Position numbers and translations under genes: made by a program
Source: Anomaloglossus baeobatrachus
Lineage: Eukaryota; Chordata; Amphibia; Anura; Aromobatidae
NCBI RefSeq assembly: GCF_048569485.1
Contig: NC_134358.1
Coordinates: 551,359,655 to 551,423,654, forward strand
Direction of reading: 5' to 3'
DNA: 64,000 nt
The notes under the pieces: generated by a model
Told to the model about the DNA's origin: nothing
The model's input: only the letters and a program-made list of their open reading frames with translations
Databases searched by the model: none
Shown here: in pieces, positions 36,501 to 45,000 of the stretch
Layout of the letters: each line of letters opens with the position of its first letter
Position numbering within the stretch: position 1 is the first letter of the stretch

Positions 36501-39223
36501 GAGCACTCATCTGGCACTGTTTATTAGGGAGCACTCACTGGCAGTGTTTATGAGGGAGCACTCTTCTGTCACTGTTTATGAGGGAGCACTCTAATGGCAC
36601 TGTTTAGGTGGCAGCACTCATCTGGTGCTGTTTACAAGGGAGCACTCATCTGGCACTGTTTATGAGTGAGCACTCACTGCCACTGATTGGGAGGGAACAC
36701 TCTTCTGGCACTGTTTCGGAGGGAGCAGTCTGTTGGCACTGTTTGAGGTGACACTCTACTGGTACCATTTAGGAGAGGTCACTCATCTCTCGATGTTTGA
36801 GGAAGCACTCTGTTTTCACTGTTTGAGGGAGCACTCACTGGCACTGTTTATAAGGGGACACTCTGCTGTCACTGTTTATGCGAGAGCACTCTACTGTCAC
36901 TGTTTATGCGAGAGCACTCTACTGTCACTGTTTATGCGAGAGCACTCTACTGGCACTGTTTATGCGAGAGCACTCTACGGTCACTGTTTATGAGGGAGCA
37001 CTCTGCTGGAGCGGTTTATGAGGGAGCACTCTGCTGGAGCGGTTTATGAGGGAGCACTCTGCTGGAGCGGTTTATGAGGGAGCACTCTGCTGGAGCGGTT
37101 TATGAGGGAGCACTCTGCTGGAGCGGTTTATGAGGGAGCACTCTGCTGGAGCGGTTTATGAGGGAGCACTCTGCTGGAGCGGTTTATGAGGAAGCACTCT
37201 GCTGGAGCGGTTTATGAGGGAGCACTCTACTGGCACTGTTTAGGAGGAAGCACTCTAATGGCACTATAATGGGGGCCCAATAATGGACAGAGTTTATGCA
37301 TCGTATATTCCTGAAAATTTTACATGTACTATATATGGATATATTATTTGTGAACCGTCCGGGATCCCCCGTGGCCGATCAGAGGGTCTTGAGGTCACAC
37401 ACATACATACTGGTGACTTTATTGTGTATTTTTATATATTTTCCCATGTAACTGACCAGATGGTAAATCTTTAGGTCTTCGAGGAATGTCACTCGTATCC
37501 GAGAGCCGTGGAAGTCATGGTCAATGCCTACGAGCACATAAAGGCGACATACAGATGGAACAAAGCCATTCCTGAAGACGACCTGGAGGTAATGGGAACA
37601 ATAACTCAAGGGGAAATAGATGCAGGGGACAGGAGCGGCTGATGAGAGTGATTGTTCCCAGATTCTAATTAATTTCAATAGGAGAAAAAATTAGGGTATT
37701 TTGTACATTTAACTTAAAGGAGTCCCCGTCAGTCGGCAGCTGGTTACATGCCATGCTTCATTTATGGGACCGCTGCAGCCAATCACTGTTAGACGTGGTG
37801 CTGATGTGTGTTGTGTGACTGCTGTGCCTGCTGTTAGGCAGATTTCCCTTTTAGAATAGAAATACTCTTTTTATATTATAGCTACTTATTTGTGTTGTCA
37901 AAATTTCAAAGTTGGTTCCCAACTTTGTTTTCCGTTGCAGACAGAGGTTATATGGTAAAAGTCCACAAGGGGGAGCTCTTTACACAAAGATCTATCCAGC
38001 CAGTATTTGTCAGTGCAGACCTCCCTCTAGGGGTGACTGCTTGAATAGCAACTTCACTTTTTATTTTATCTAGATCTAGACAGTCTAAGAAAAAAATAAT
38101 TAACAATATTTTTCTTGGACACATTATAAAACCACAATAAATCCTTATGATTATAAGTGATCCAGGTCCACAGCTCCTAAATCTGATCAGAAAACCCCAG
38201 CTGCAGTCACCGTAAACTATAAAATAAGGAGAATTCCAGTCAAAACAATCTGTATTCAGCATAAAAAATATCACGGATGCCTCAATTTTTTTCCTACGGA
38301 CAAACAAAAAAAGTGCCCAGTTTGTCTGCACTGTCCAGGAACTCCTGGATCAACATGGCAGATTGCTAGAATTGTATATGAGAGGGCACTGTGCTGGTGC
38401 TGTATGTGAGAGGGCACTGTGCTGGTGCTGTGTATGAGAGGGCACTGTGCTGGTGCTGTATATGAGAGGGCACTGTGCTGGTGCTGTATATGAGAGGGCA
38501 CTGTGCTGGTGCTGTATATGAGAGGGCACTGTGCTGGTGCTGTATATGAGAGGGCACTGTGCTGGTGCTGTATATGAGAGGGCACTGTGCTGGTGCTGTA
38601 TATGAGAGGGCACTGTGCTGGTGCTGTATATGAGAGGGCACTGTGCTGGTGCTGTATATGAGAGGGCACTGTGCTGGTGCTGTATATGAGAGGGCACTGT
38701 GCTGGTGCTGTATATGAGAGGGCACTGTGCTGGTGCTGTATATGAGAGGGCACTGTGCTGGTGCTGTATATGAGAGGGCACTGTGCTGGTGCTGTATATG
38801 AGAGGGCACTGTGCTGGTGCTGTATATGAGAGGGCACTGTGCTGTATATGAGAGGGCACTGTGCTGGTGCTGTATGTGAGAGGGCACTGTGCTGGTGCTG
38901 TATGTGAGAGGGCACTGTGCTGGTGCTGTATGTGAGAGGGCACTGTGCTGGTGCTGTATATGAGAGTGCACTATGCTATATGTGAGAGGGTACTCTACTG
39001 GTGCTGGCACTACCCTGACTCTTATTTTTTCCAGAGACATCAGGCGTTTTATGATTCCCTGTTTGAGGTTTGCAGTAACTCCCCGAGGACACTCATGCAC
39101 CTGGCCAGGTGTGCCATCCGTGCCGTTTTACGGAAGAAGTGCCACCGCGTCATCCCTCTGCTGTCTCTGCCGACCACCCTGAAGATGTATCTCCTGCTCG
39201 AGCCACAGGGAAGACTTTACTAA
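24340..39223 (+). CDS. ASB4: ASB4, ankyrin repeat and SOCS box protein 4 (five coding exons)
   Basis: The coding exons are 24340-24529, 27103-27402, 31509-31999, 37475-37588 and 39035-39223. They sum to 1284 nt, which is 427 codons plus stop (human ASB4: 426). Every intron starts GT and ends AG, and phases 1, 1, 0, 0 join cleanly. Known family role: ankyrin repeats bind substrates, and the C-terminal SOCS box recruits Elongin B/C and Cullin-5 to form a ubiquitin ligase. Residues 1-60 are the ASB4-type N-terminus ([19 protein letters not shown]). Ankyrin repeats run from about residue 74 to 310, with [28 protein letters not shown] and [14 protein letters not shown] motifs. The SOCS box is about 371-427. 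Asn247 (in AEVNIRD) corresponds to human Asn246, the reported FIH hydroxylation site. No defect is seen. I compared it with ASB18, which fits much less well. Confidence 0.96.
24960..25020 (-). repeat. Single unit of the 95-bp satellite, in ASB4 intron 1
   Basis: The - strand reads cagcagaatagtgagtgcag then ctctgg, the same unit that forms the array at 42780-45000. The fossil LTR-like element at 25028 interrupts it. Confidence 0.75.
25028..26224 (+). mobile_element. Fossil solo-LTR-like element (TGTGGCGCC family), intron 1
   Basis: It begins TGTGGCGCCCCTGGGGCTTC with a short internal stem (gcgcc...ggcgcc). It shares 'gggtactgca' and the 'gattgccctccccactgggg'-type segment with the copy at 50782, and ends near CGTGACAACA. 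The target duplication is not clear, and internal sequence is diverged from its relatives. Treated as a fossil of uncertain family (LTR retroelement/ERV type). Confidence 0.6.
26262..26440. repeat. Fragment of a DNA-transposon-like repeat
   Basis: The phrase 'atgtctacacactcctgtta' followed by 'aaatgccaggtttttgtcat' resembles a widespread vertebrate Tc1/mariner-derived repeat. Only one end is visible. Confidence 0.35.
26484..27058. mobile_element. Foldback MITE in ASB4 intron 1
   Basis: The outer left arm (ctatacatacctttagttgt, then cggatgtatagattttgaaa) pairs with the right arm (tttcaagacctatacatcca, then actaaaggtatatatg). The inner stem pairs gaccagaaggggcggggcct with ccccgccccttctggtcaca around about 26770. 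It ends only about 45 bp before exon 2. No ORF of note. Confidence 0.75.
27103..27402 (+). CDS. ASB4: ASB4 coding exon 2
   Basis: Encodes residues 64-163 and the first base of 164, covering the first ankyrin repeats ([51 protein letters not shown]). The acceptor is ttcaccctcag|gtcactgg and the donor is ggcacg|gtgagg. Confidence 0.96.
27656..28236. mobile_element. PIF/Harbinger-like MITE in ASB4 intron 2
   Basis: Ends AGGGGGCTTTACACGCTACA and CGTAACGTGTAAAGCCCCCT are inverted and flanked by TAA (27653-27655) and TAC (28237-28239), a one-base-diverged 3-bp duplication. The interior is CpG-rich, with the same blocks as the other copies. Confidence 0.85.
28335..28775. repeat. 33-bp minisatellite in intron 2, left part
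   Basis: Units 'tagtatcagcagcagcagga' + 'tcctctcccctct' repeat about 13 times. The - strand is open with an 11-residue [11 protein letters not shown] period, which I regard as an artefact. The array continues at 30245 after an insertion. Confidence 0.9.
28776..30244. mobile_element. Fossil solo-LTR-like element inside the minisatellite, intron 2
   Basis: It begins TGTTATGATCAGG and ends CATTCACAACA (TG...CA), and is flanked by ctctcc on both sides (28770-28775 and 30245-30250), though the flanking repeat also contains this word. Without the MITE nested at 28883-29467 it is about 880 bp, a usual solo-LTR length. No internal retroelement genes. Younger than the array it splits and older than the nested MITE. 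Confidence 0.7.
28883..29467. mobile_element. PIF/Harbinger-like MITE with TAA duplication, nested in the LTR
   Basis: Perfect terminal repeats GGGGTACTTTGCACAC and GTGTGCAAAGTACCCC are flanked by TAA on both sides (28880-28882 and 29468-29470). This is the subfamily also seen at 1-237 and 48187. Confidence 0.92.
30245..30585. repeat. 33-bp minisatellite in intron 2, right part
   Basis: Same unit as 28335-28775 (tagtatcagcagcagcagga + tcctctcccttct), about 10 copies. Confidence 0.9.
30586..31508. other. ASB4 intron 2, 3' part; nothing else recognised
   Basis: Non-coding with T-runs near 30797 and 31265-31300 and A-runs near 31440. A phrase 'ggttgtccaaaacaagaa-atcccctttaa' near 31222-31250 recalls a TTAA MITE end. 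Confidence 0.5.
31509..31999 (+). CDS. ASB4: ASB4 coding exon 3
   Basis: Encodes the end of residue 164 to residue 327. It holds the central and C-terminal ankyrin repeats ([40 protein letters not shown]) and the conserved [12 protein letters not shown]. The acceptor is tattttag|gggcag and the donor is cataaa|gtgagt. Confidence 0.97.
32113..33781. repeat. 28/26-bp minisatellite, ASB4 intron 3, main array
   Basis: Units 'gtttatgagggagcactctg' + 'ctggagcg' (28 bp), with 26-bp units where 'tat' is reduced to 't', repeat about 60 times. Variant positions (gagcg/gagct/gcgct/acact) occur in blocks, suggesting higher-order duplication. The array begins about 110 bp after the exon 3 donor. Long - strand ORFs of [20 protein letters not shown] type are artefacts. 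Confidence 0.95.
33782..34708 (+). mobile_element. Fossil solo-LTR-like element inside the minisatellite, intron 3 (copy 1)
   Basis: It begins TGTGGCGCCCTGGACAAGCC and ends CCCGCGACA, flanked by exact ggag duplications (33778-33781 and 34709-34712). A 4-bp duplication with TG...CA ends fits an LTR element, as in ERV1-like groups, but the family is not named. It shares the internal words 'gccccgggaccaccaacccc', 'cccacggagggg' and 'gtgggtggcgtcatggacaa' with the copies at 34940 and 41361. Looks whole as a solo LTR. Confidence 0.75.
34709..34939. repeat. Minisatellite remnant between two LTR-like elements
   Basis: Diverged copies of the 28-bp unit (agggagcactctgctggcac + tgtttatg). Confidence 0.85.
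34940..36133 (-). mobile_element. Fossil solo-LTR-like element inside the minisatellite, intron 3 (copy 2, inverted)
   Basis: This is an inverted relative of 33782-34708. The + strand starts TGTCGCGGGCGG and ends CAGGGCGCCACA, flanked by ctgg and ttgg (one mismatch, so somewhat older than copy 1 or mutated). It is about 270 bp longer than copy 1. Contains no retroelement genes. Confidence 0.75.
36134..37265. repeat. 28-bp minisatellite, ASB4 intron 3, distal part
   Basis: It starts with diverged units (cactgtttatgagggagcac types) and ends with a homogeneous block of about nine 'gagcggtttatgagggagca' units at 36995-37225. The homogeneous block suggests a recent local expansion. Confidence 0.9.
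37475..37588 (+). CDS. ASB4: ASB4 coding exon 4
   Basis: Encodes residues 328-365 ([20 protein letters not shown]...AIPEDDLE), matching the ASB4 segment between the ankyrin repeats and the SOCS box. The acceptor is aatctttag|gtcttc and the donor is ctggag|gtaatg. Phase 0 at both ends, so skipping would keep frame. Confidence 0.95.
37589..38374. other. ASB4 intron 4, 5' part; nothing else recognised
   Basis: Non-coding. 'acttaaaggagtccccgtca' at 37713 recalls the start of a TTAA-type repeat, but no second end was found. Confidence 0.45.
38375..39003. repeat. 28-bp minisatellite, ASB4 intron 4
   Basis: The unit 'gctgtatatgagagggcact' + 'gtgctggt' is repeated about 22 times almost without change. 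It aligns base for base with the intron 3 unit (tttatgagggagcactctgctggagcgg family), so both arrays have one origin. The - strand is open in three frames ([20 protein letters not shown] type), which is an artefact. It ends about 30 bp before the exon 5 acceptor. Confidence 0.95.
39035..39223 (+). CDS. ASB4: ASB4 coding exon 5 (SOCS box) and stop
   Basis: Encodes residues 366-427. An Elongin-binding BC-box-like part ([20 protein letters not shown]) is followed by a Cul5-box-like part ([18 protein letters not shown]), with stop TAA at 39221-39223. The acceptor is ttattttttccag|agacat. Confidence 0.96.
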   Translation, partial: RHQAFYDSLFEVCSNSPRTLMHLARCAIRAVLRKKCHRVIPLLSLPTTLKMYLLLEPQGRLY

Positions 39224-39527
39224 CTTCACAAACTGCTCAACGCTGGAAATTGTGGCTTTGAATTTTGCAAGTTTGGAGTTTCTTAATGGCGGAAGAGCCA
39301 CAGACTACCAGTAATGGACTAGTGACTCCATACGAGAAAATCTGATAATCCAGGATGCCCAGGACCACCGAGGTGTCAGATTAGACTAGTAGTAGATTAC
39401 GGTCAGGTTGACGCATGGCAAATACTGATGGTATCAGTTCCTGGGACACCTAGAGGGCCCTTATAACATAGCGGAGCCTGGGTACAAGTAGTAATATATT
39501 GTCTGTATGTATATATTATATTGCTAT

Positions 39528-39533
39528 AATAAA
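39528..39533 (+). terminator. ASB4: ASB4 poly(A) signal AATAAA
   Basis: AATAAA lies 305 bp after the stop codon in an AT-rich 3' region and is the first canonical signal downstream. The 3' UTR would be about 320-330 nt. Confidence 0.75.
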
Positions 39534-39776
39534 GAGCATAATCTGCTATGTATATCACCCTGTATTATATTACAAGGGTAAAAACACCATAAATCAGGCG
39601 TGCATAGCACTTTTAGGTCCAAGGAACTCATTGCCATATTGAATCAATCCCAAGGGCCACAAAAAAATGTAAAAGGGTATTTACATGGATACATCACCAG
39701 AAGCAATTTTTGATTTATTTGGGGAGGTTCGGCTCAGTTTTTGCTTCCAAAACCGACATTATGGATTCATACATGT

Positions 39777-40215
39777 GTAGCAGATCAGGACCACCGTCAG
39801 TACATGAGTGTAGCAGCAGAGCTACCATCAGTTCAATGAGCGTGGCACCAGAACCACCGTCAGATCATGAGCGTGGCACCAGAACCACCGTCAGATCATG
39901 AGCGTGGCACCAGAACCACCGTCAGTTCATGAGCGTGGCACCAGAACCACCGTCAGTTCATGAGCGTGGCACCAGAACCACCGTCAGTTCATGAGCGTGG
40001 CACCAGAACCACCGTCAGTTCATGAGCGTGGCACCAGAACCACCGTCAGTTCATGAGCGTGGCACCAGAACCACCGTCAGTTCATGAGCGTGGCACCAGA
40101 ACCACCGTCAGTTCATGAGCGTGGCACCAGAACCACCGTCAGTTCATGAGCGTGGCACCAGAACCACCGTCAGTTCATGAGCGTGGCACCAGAACCATTG
40201 TTAGTACATGTATAC
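39777..40215. repeat. 31-bp minisatellite 2 in composite copy 2
   Basis: The unit 'catgagcgtggcaccagaac' + 'caccgtcagtt' is repeated about 14 times, mostly perfect. The complement corresponds to the unit at 20690. Confidence 0.95.
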
Positions 40216-40654
40216 AGCACCAAGCATAGTGCAGCGATGAATTGTAATATCAGGTCCGTTCCATATACAATTGTATTGCTTGAGCCTACAATTCCCAGTA
40301 TGTCCTTGACAATCGTGAAGAGATGCTGGGAGTTGTTGCTGTTACCAGCCATCATTAGACTGTGGACCATAATGACCTCAGTATTGATGAGACATAGTCT
40401 GTATCACAAATATTTACATGCAAGTACCTTTATAGATGATATGTTCTCTGTTTGGAGTTGTTTCTGCCTCTTATATATCAATGTAGTACAAATGCCATGA
40501 TGAGATTTCATGCCCAGAGCTCATCTCTGCAGACCTCCCTTTTCTCCGTCTTCCCAGAGCCCTCAAAAATAAAAGTATCATTATACTGGCCATAAATAAA
40601 AATATTTTGCATGCTATGTGGCCGTAAATGAATAATTGCCCCTTGCTATGCTTC
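40216..40654. other. Linker of the composite element
   Basis: Non-coding. Contains 'ctacaattcccagtatgtcc' and an inverted near-copy 'gatgctgggagttgttgct', and the linker segment shared with 20600-20680. Confidence 0.5.
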
Positions 40655-41360
40655 CTGCATAAAATAGCCCTCCTCCCACACTCCCACTTTCCATAACATC
40701 CCCCCACATTGCCCTTCTCCATAATAATCCTCTCCCCACACTGCCTCCTCCATAATGTCCCCCCACACTGTCCCTATCCATAATGTCTCCCACACTGCCC
40801 CTCTCTGCAATGTCATCTCCCCACGCTGCCCATCTCCATAATATCCTCCCACACTGACCCTCTCCACAATGTCATCCCCCTACACTGCCCCTCTCCATAA
40901 TATCTCCCCCACAATGCATCTCTCCATAATATTCCTCCCTCCTAATTTCCCCCTCCATAATATTCCTCCCTCCACACTGTCCCTTTCCATCATACCCCCT
41001 ATACTGCAGCGCCTGTCCATAATGTCATCCCCCAGACTGCTCGTCTCCATAATATTCCTCTTACCAAACTGCCCCTCTCCATATTCTCATCCACACTGCC
41101 CCTTTCCTTAATACCTCCCCCACACTGCCCCTCTCAATAATATTCCTCCCCACACACTGCCCCTCTCCATAATGTCAGACCCTCACACTGCCCCTGCCCA
41201 TATCTCCCTCCACTGCCTCTTTCCATAATATCCCCCCACACTGCCCCTCTTATAATTTTCCTCCCTCCACAATGTCCCTCTCCATAATGTCATCCACTCA
41301 CACTACCACTCTCCATACCATCCCCCTACATTGCACTTCTCCATAATATTCCTCCGCGCA
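40655..41360. repeat. Minisatellite 1 in composite copy 2, left part
   Basis: C-rich units 'actgcccctctccataatat' + 'cccccac', about 25-32 bp, complement of the 20120-20600 array. Confidence 0.9.
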
Positions 41361-42181
41361 TGTGACGCCCTGGCAAAGCCAAGTTGTCACAGAAAGAGTT
41401 AATCCTCCTTGGTAACCTGATCCCACACCGGAGCAGCAGGACAAACCACTTCCCCCAGTGTAAGAGAAAAACAGAGCAGAGGGGAGGGGCTGGAGCAGAG
41501 TGTGTGGAGAGACAGACAGAAGAGGAGTCTGGAGTTGTAGCTCCCAGGCTGATAGTGAAGCGTGCTCCGAAAGGGCCGGGACAGGCTGTTAGTGAGGAAG
41601 GGGCCAGAGGTAGCCGGGGCAGGGTAGTGGCCCACCGGTACCTAGGGTGACCCGGATCACTGCAGGAGAGTGGATTCCCCGTTCCCGGCTGAGGAGAAAG
41701 AGGAAGAGAGTGGAGAGAGAGGCACCTGGCTGCAGGGAAAGAACAACAGGAGCTGCTGCACCGTGTGTGGGACACTAACACCCCCCCGTACCGAAGGCTG
41801 CGGACACCGGCAATTCCTAGTTACCAGTGACTCTGTGTGAAATACTTGTGAGTACGCCCGTGCCCTCGGGCACCGCACCACAGCACTGCGCCCTGCTCCC
41901 TGCTTATCCCCGAACGGGCCCCGGGACCAACTGCCCCTACCCACGGAGGGGTTAACATCCTAAGCTGCATCCCAACACCGTTCCCGGGAGTCCCGCACCT
42001 TCATCGCAGCGGTGGTGTCCACCATCACCACAACCCGTGGGTGGCGTCACGGACAATCTCCCTTACCAAATCCCCTTTTACTGTGGAGCCTGGGATCACA
42101 GACCGGGTCACGCCACCGTGATACCCACAGAAGTGACCTCGTGGCCCGGATCTGAGTACCCCCTGATCCACGGGCGACACA
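41361..42181 (+). mobile_element. Fossil solo-LTR-like element inside minisatellite 1
   Basis: It begins TGTGACGCCCTGGCAAAGCC and ends CGGGCGACACA, flanked by exact cgca duplications (41357-41360 and 42182-42185). It has the same family hallmarks as 33782-34708 (cccacggaggggttaacatc, gtgggtggcgtcacggacaa). Looks whole as a solo LTR. Confidence 0.78.
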
Positions 42182-42185
42182 CGCA

Positions 42186-42570
42186 CACTGACCCTCTCCA
42201 TAATATCTCCATCATATTCCTCCTCCCACATTACACTTCTCCATAATGTTGCCCCCTCACACTGTCCCTCTCCTTAATATCTCCCCTACACTGACTGTCC
42301 ATAATATTCCCCCACACTGCCCCTCTCCATAATATCGCCCTACAATACCTGTCTCCATGATATCTCCCCCATGCTGCCCCTCTATAATATTCTCCCCCAC
42401 GCCCTGCCTCTCTCCATGTCATCCCCTCACACTGCCAATTTCCATAATATCTCTCCACATTGCCCCTCTCCATAATATCCCTCTACACTGCCCTCTCCAT
42501 AATGTTCCTCTACACTGTTCCTATCCATAATATCCCTCTCACACTGCCCCTTTTCATAATATCCCCCACA
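42186..42570. repeat. Minisatellite 1 in composite copy 2, right part
   Basis: The same 'cccctctccataatatc' units resume right after the LTR-like insertion. Confidence 0.9.
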
Positions 42571-42974
42571 CAGTCTGAGAGATGCAAATACAGTTGAACA
42601 TTGGAAGCAGGGAGCAGCATCTGCTGCACAGGTCCACGGGCCACAGCAAAGTCTTTGGCTGTATGTTGTGCAGGACTCCCAGGAATCCATGCAATAAATC
42701 CTGTATTATACTCCAAAGTTGCACTCACTATTCTGCTGGAAGACTAAGAATCAGTACAGGATAAGTAATGTAATGTTCAGTATGTACACAGTGACTACAC
42801 TAGCAGATTAGTGAGTGCAGCTCTGGAGTATAATACAGGATGTAACTCAGGATCAGTACAGGATCAGTAATGTAATCTTTGTACACTGACTGCACCAGCA
42901 GAATAGTGAGTGCAGCTCTGGAGTATAATACAGGAGGTAACTCAGGATCAGTACAGGATCAGTAATGTAATGTA

Positions 42975-44601
42975 CAGTCATATGAAAAAGTTTGGGCACC
43001 CCTATTAATGTTAACCTTTTTTCTTTATAACAATTTGGGTTTTTGCTATTTCAGTTTCATATATCTAATAACTGATGGACTGAGTAATATTTCTGGATTG
43101 AAATGAGGTTTATTGTACTAACATAAAATGTGCAATCCGCATTTAAAAATGTTTTGACCGGTGCAAAAGTATGGGCACCCTTATCAATTTCTTGATTTGA
43201 ACCCTCCTAACTACTTTTTACTGGCTTACTAAAGCACTAAATTGGTTTTGTAACCTCATTGAGCTTTGAACTTCATAGCCAGGTGTATCCAATCATGAGA
43301 AAAGGTATTTAAGGTGGCCACTTGCAAGTTGTTCTCCTATTTGAATCTCCTATGAAGAGTGGCATCATGGGCTCCTCAAAACAACTCTCAAATGATCTGA
43401 AAACAAAGATTATTCAGCATAGTTGTTCAGGGGAAGGTACAAAAAGTTGTCTCAGAGATTTAAACTGTCAGTTTCCACTGTGAGGAACATAGTAAGGAAA
43501 TGGAAGAACACAGGTACAGTTCTTGTTACGCCCAGAAGTGGCAGGCCAAGAAAAATATCAGAAAGGCAGAGAAGAAGAATGGTGAGAACAGTCAAGGACA
43601 ATCCACAGACCACCTCCAAAGACCTGCAGCATCATCTTGCTGCAGATGGTGTCAATGCGCATCGGTCAACAATACAGCGCACGTTGCACAAGTAGAAGCT
43701 GTATGGGAGAGTGATGCGAAAGAAGCCGTTTCTGCAAGCACGCCACAAACAGAGTCGCCTGAGGTATGCAAAAGCACATTTGGACAAGCCAGTTACATTT
43801 TGGAAGAAGGTCCTGTGGACTGATGAAACAAAGATTGAGTTGTTTGGTCATACAAAAAGGTGTTATGCATGGAGGCAAAAACACGGCATTCCAAGAAAAG
43901 CACTTGCTACCCACAGTAAAATTTGGTGGAGGTTCCATCATGCTTTGGGGCTGTGTGGCCAATGCCGGCACCGGGAATCTTGTTAAAGTTGAGGGTTGCA
44001 TGGATTCAACTCAGTATCAGCAGATTCTTGACAATAATGTGCAAGAATCAGTGACGAGGTTGAAGTTACGCAGGGGATGGATATTTCAGCAAGACAATGA
44101 TCCAAAACACCGCTCCAAATCTACTCAGGCATTCATGCAGAGGAACAATTACAATGTTCTGGAATGGCCATCCCAGTCCCCAGACCTGAATATCATTGAA
44201 AATCTGTGGGATGATGTGAAGCGGCTGTCCATGCTCGGCGACCATCAAACTTAACTGAACTGGAATTGTTTTGTAAACAGGAATGGTCAAATCTACCTTC
44301 ATCCAGGATCCAGGAACTCATTAAAAGCTACAGGAAGCGACTAGAGACTGTGATTTTTGCAAAAGGAGGATCTACAAAATATTAATGTCACTTTTATGTT
44401 GAGGTGCCCATACTTTTGCACCTGTCAAATTTTGTTTAAATGCTGATTGCACATTTTCTGTTAGTACAAAAAAACCTCATTTCAATCCAGAAATATTACT
44501 CCGTCCATCAGTTATTAGATATATGAAACTGAAATAGCAAAACCCAAATAAAGAAAAAAGGTTAACATTAATAGGGGTGCCCAAACTTTTTCATATGACT
44601 G
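42975..44601 (+). mobile_element. Tc1-like DNA transposon, full length, with TA duplication
   Basis: Perfect terminal repeats CAGTCATATGAAAAAGTTTG and its complement CAAACTTTTTCATATGACTG extend into gggcacccctattaatgtta. TA flanks both sides (42973-42974 and 44602-44603). Length is 1627 bp, as expected for Tc1-like elements. It sits inside a satellite unit, whose sequence resumes at tgtgcacagtgactgc. Confidence 0.95.
43367..44254 (+). pseudogene. Tc1-like transposase pseudogene
   Basis: The reading begins MGSSKQLSNDLKTKIIQ at 43367 and the helix-turn-helix continues in another frame (KKLSQRFKLSVSTVRNIVRK). An AT-hook-like GRPRKISERQ follows, then HRSTIQRTLHK with an in-frame TAG, the first catalytic motif WTDETKIELFGH and, in a third frame, GGGSIMLWGC, QQDNDPKHRSK and SPDLNIIENLW. 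All three catalytic residues of the DD34E triad are present, but at least two frameshifts and one stop leave the copy non-functional. Confidence 0.92.
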
Positions 44602-45000
44602 TATGTGCACAGTGACTGCACCAGCAGAATAGTGAGTGCAGCTCTGGAGTATAATACAGGAGGTAACTCAGGATCAGTACAGGATCAGTAATGTAATGTA
44701 TGTACACAGTGACTGCACCAGCAGAATAGTGAGTGCAGCTCTGGAGTATAATACAGGAGGTAACTCAGGATCAGTACAGGATCAGTAATGTAATGTATGT
44801 ACACAGTGACTGCACCAGCAGAATAGTGAGTGCAGCTCTGGAGTATAATACAGGAGGTAACTCAGGATCAGTACAGTAATGTAATGTATGTACACAGTGA
44901 CTGCACCAGCAGAATAGTGAGTGCAGCTCTGGAGTATAATACAGGAGGTAACTCAGGATCAGTAATGTAATGTATGTACACAGTGACTGCATCAGCAGAA

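Larger units (their letters stand above)
39590..42575 (-). mobile_element. Composite element with two minisatellites, copy 2 (inverted)
   Basis: Read on -, it repeats the order of 20040-21484. Minisatellite 1 (42570-40655) is followed by a linker (tatttttatttatggccagt, then aatgatacttttatttttga), further spacer, minisatellite 2 (40215-39777), and a tail (ggcccttgggattgattcaa, then agtgctatgcacgcctga). A fossil LTR-like element (41361-42181) interrupts minisatellite 1. No genes visible. It starts just after the ASB4 poly(A) signal. Confidence 0.7.
42700..45000. repeat. Roughly 95-bp satellite array, split by a Tc1-like element
   Basis: Units run from 'gtacacagtgactgcaccag' through 'cagaatagtgagtgcagctc', 'tggagtataatacaggaggt', 'aactcaggatcagtacagg' to 'atcagtaatgtaatgtat'. 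About two units and a diverged one lie left of the transposon and about four to the right. Some units lack a 'gtacaggatca' segment, giving 83-95 bp lengths. A lone unit occurs at 24960-25020. Confidence 0.9.

Noticed and set aside
38271-39100. Three overlapping - strand ORFs of about 200-244 codons with [20 protein letters not shown] repeats
   Set aside because: They are read from a 28-bp intronic minisatellite that happens to lack stops in all three frames, with no start context or homologous protein.
24340-39223. ASB18 as the identity of the host gene
   Set aside because: Length, the DVDT(I/V)FEV...LASYK N-terminus and the [12 protein letters not shown] segment fit ASB4 and not ASB18.
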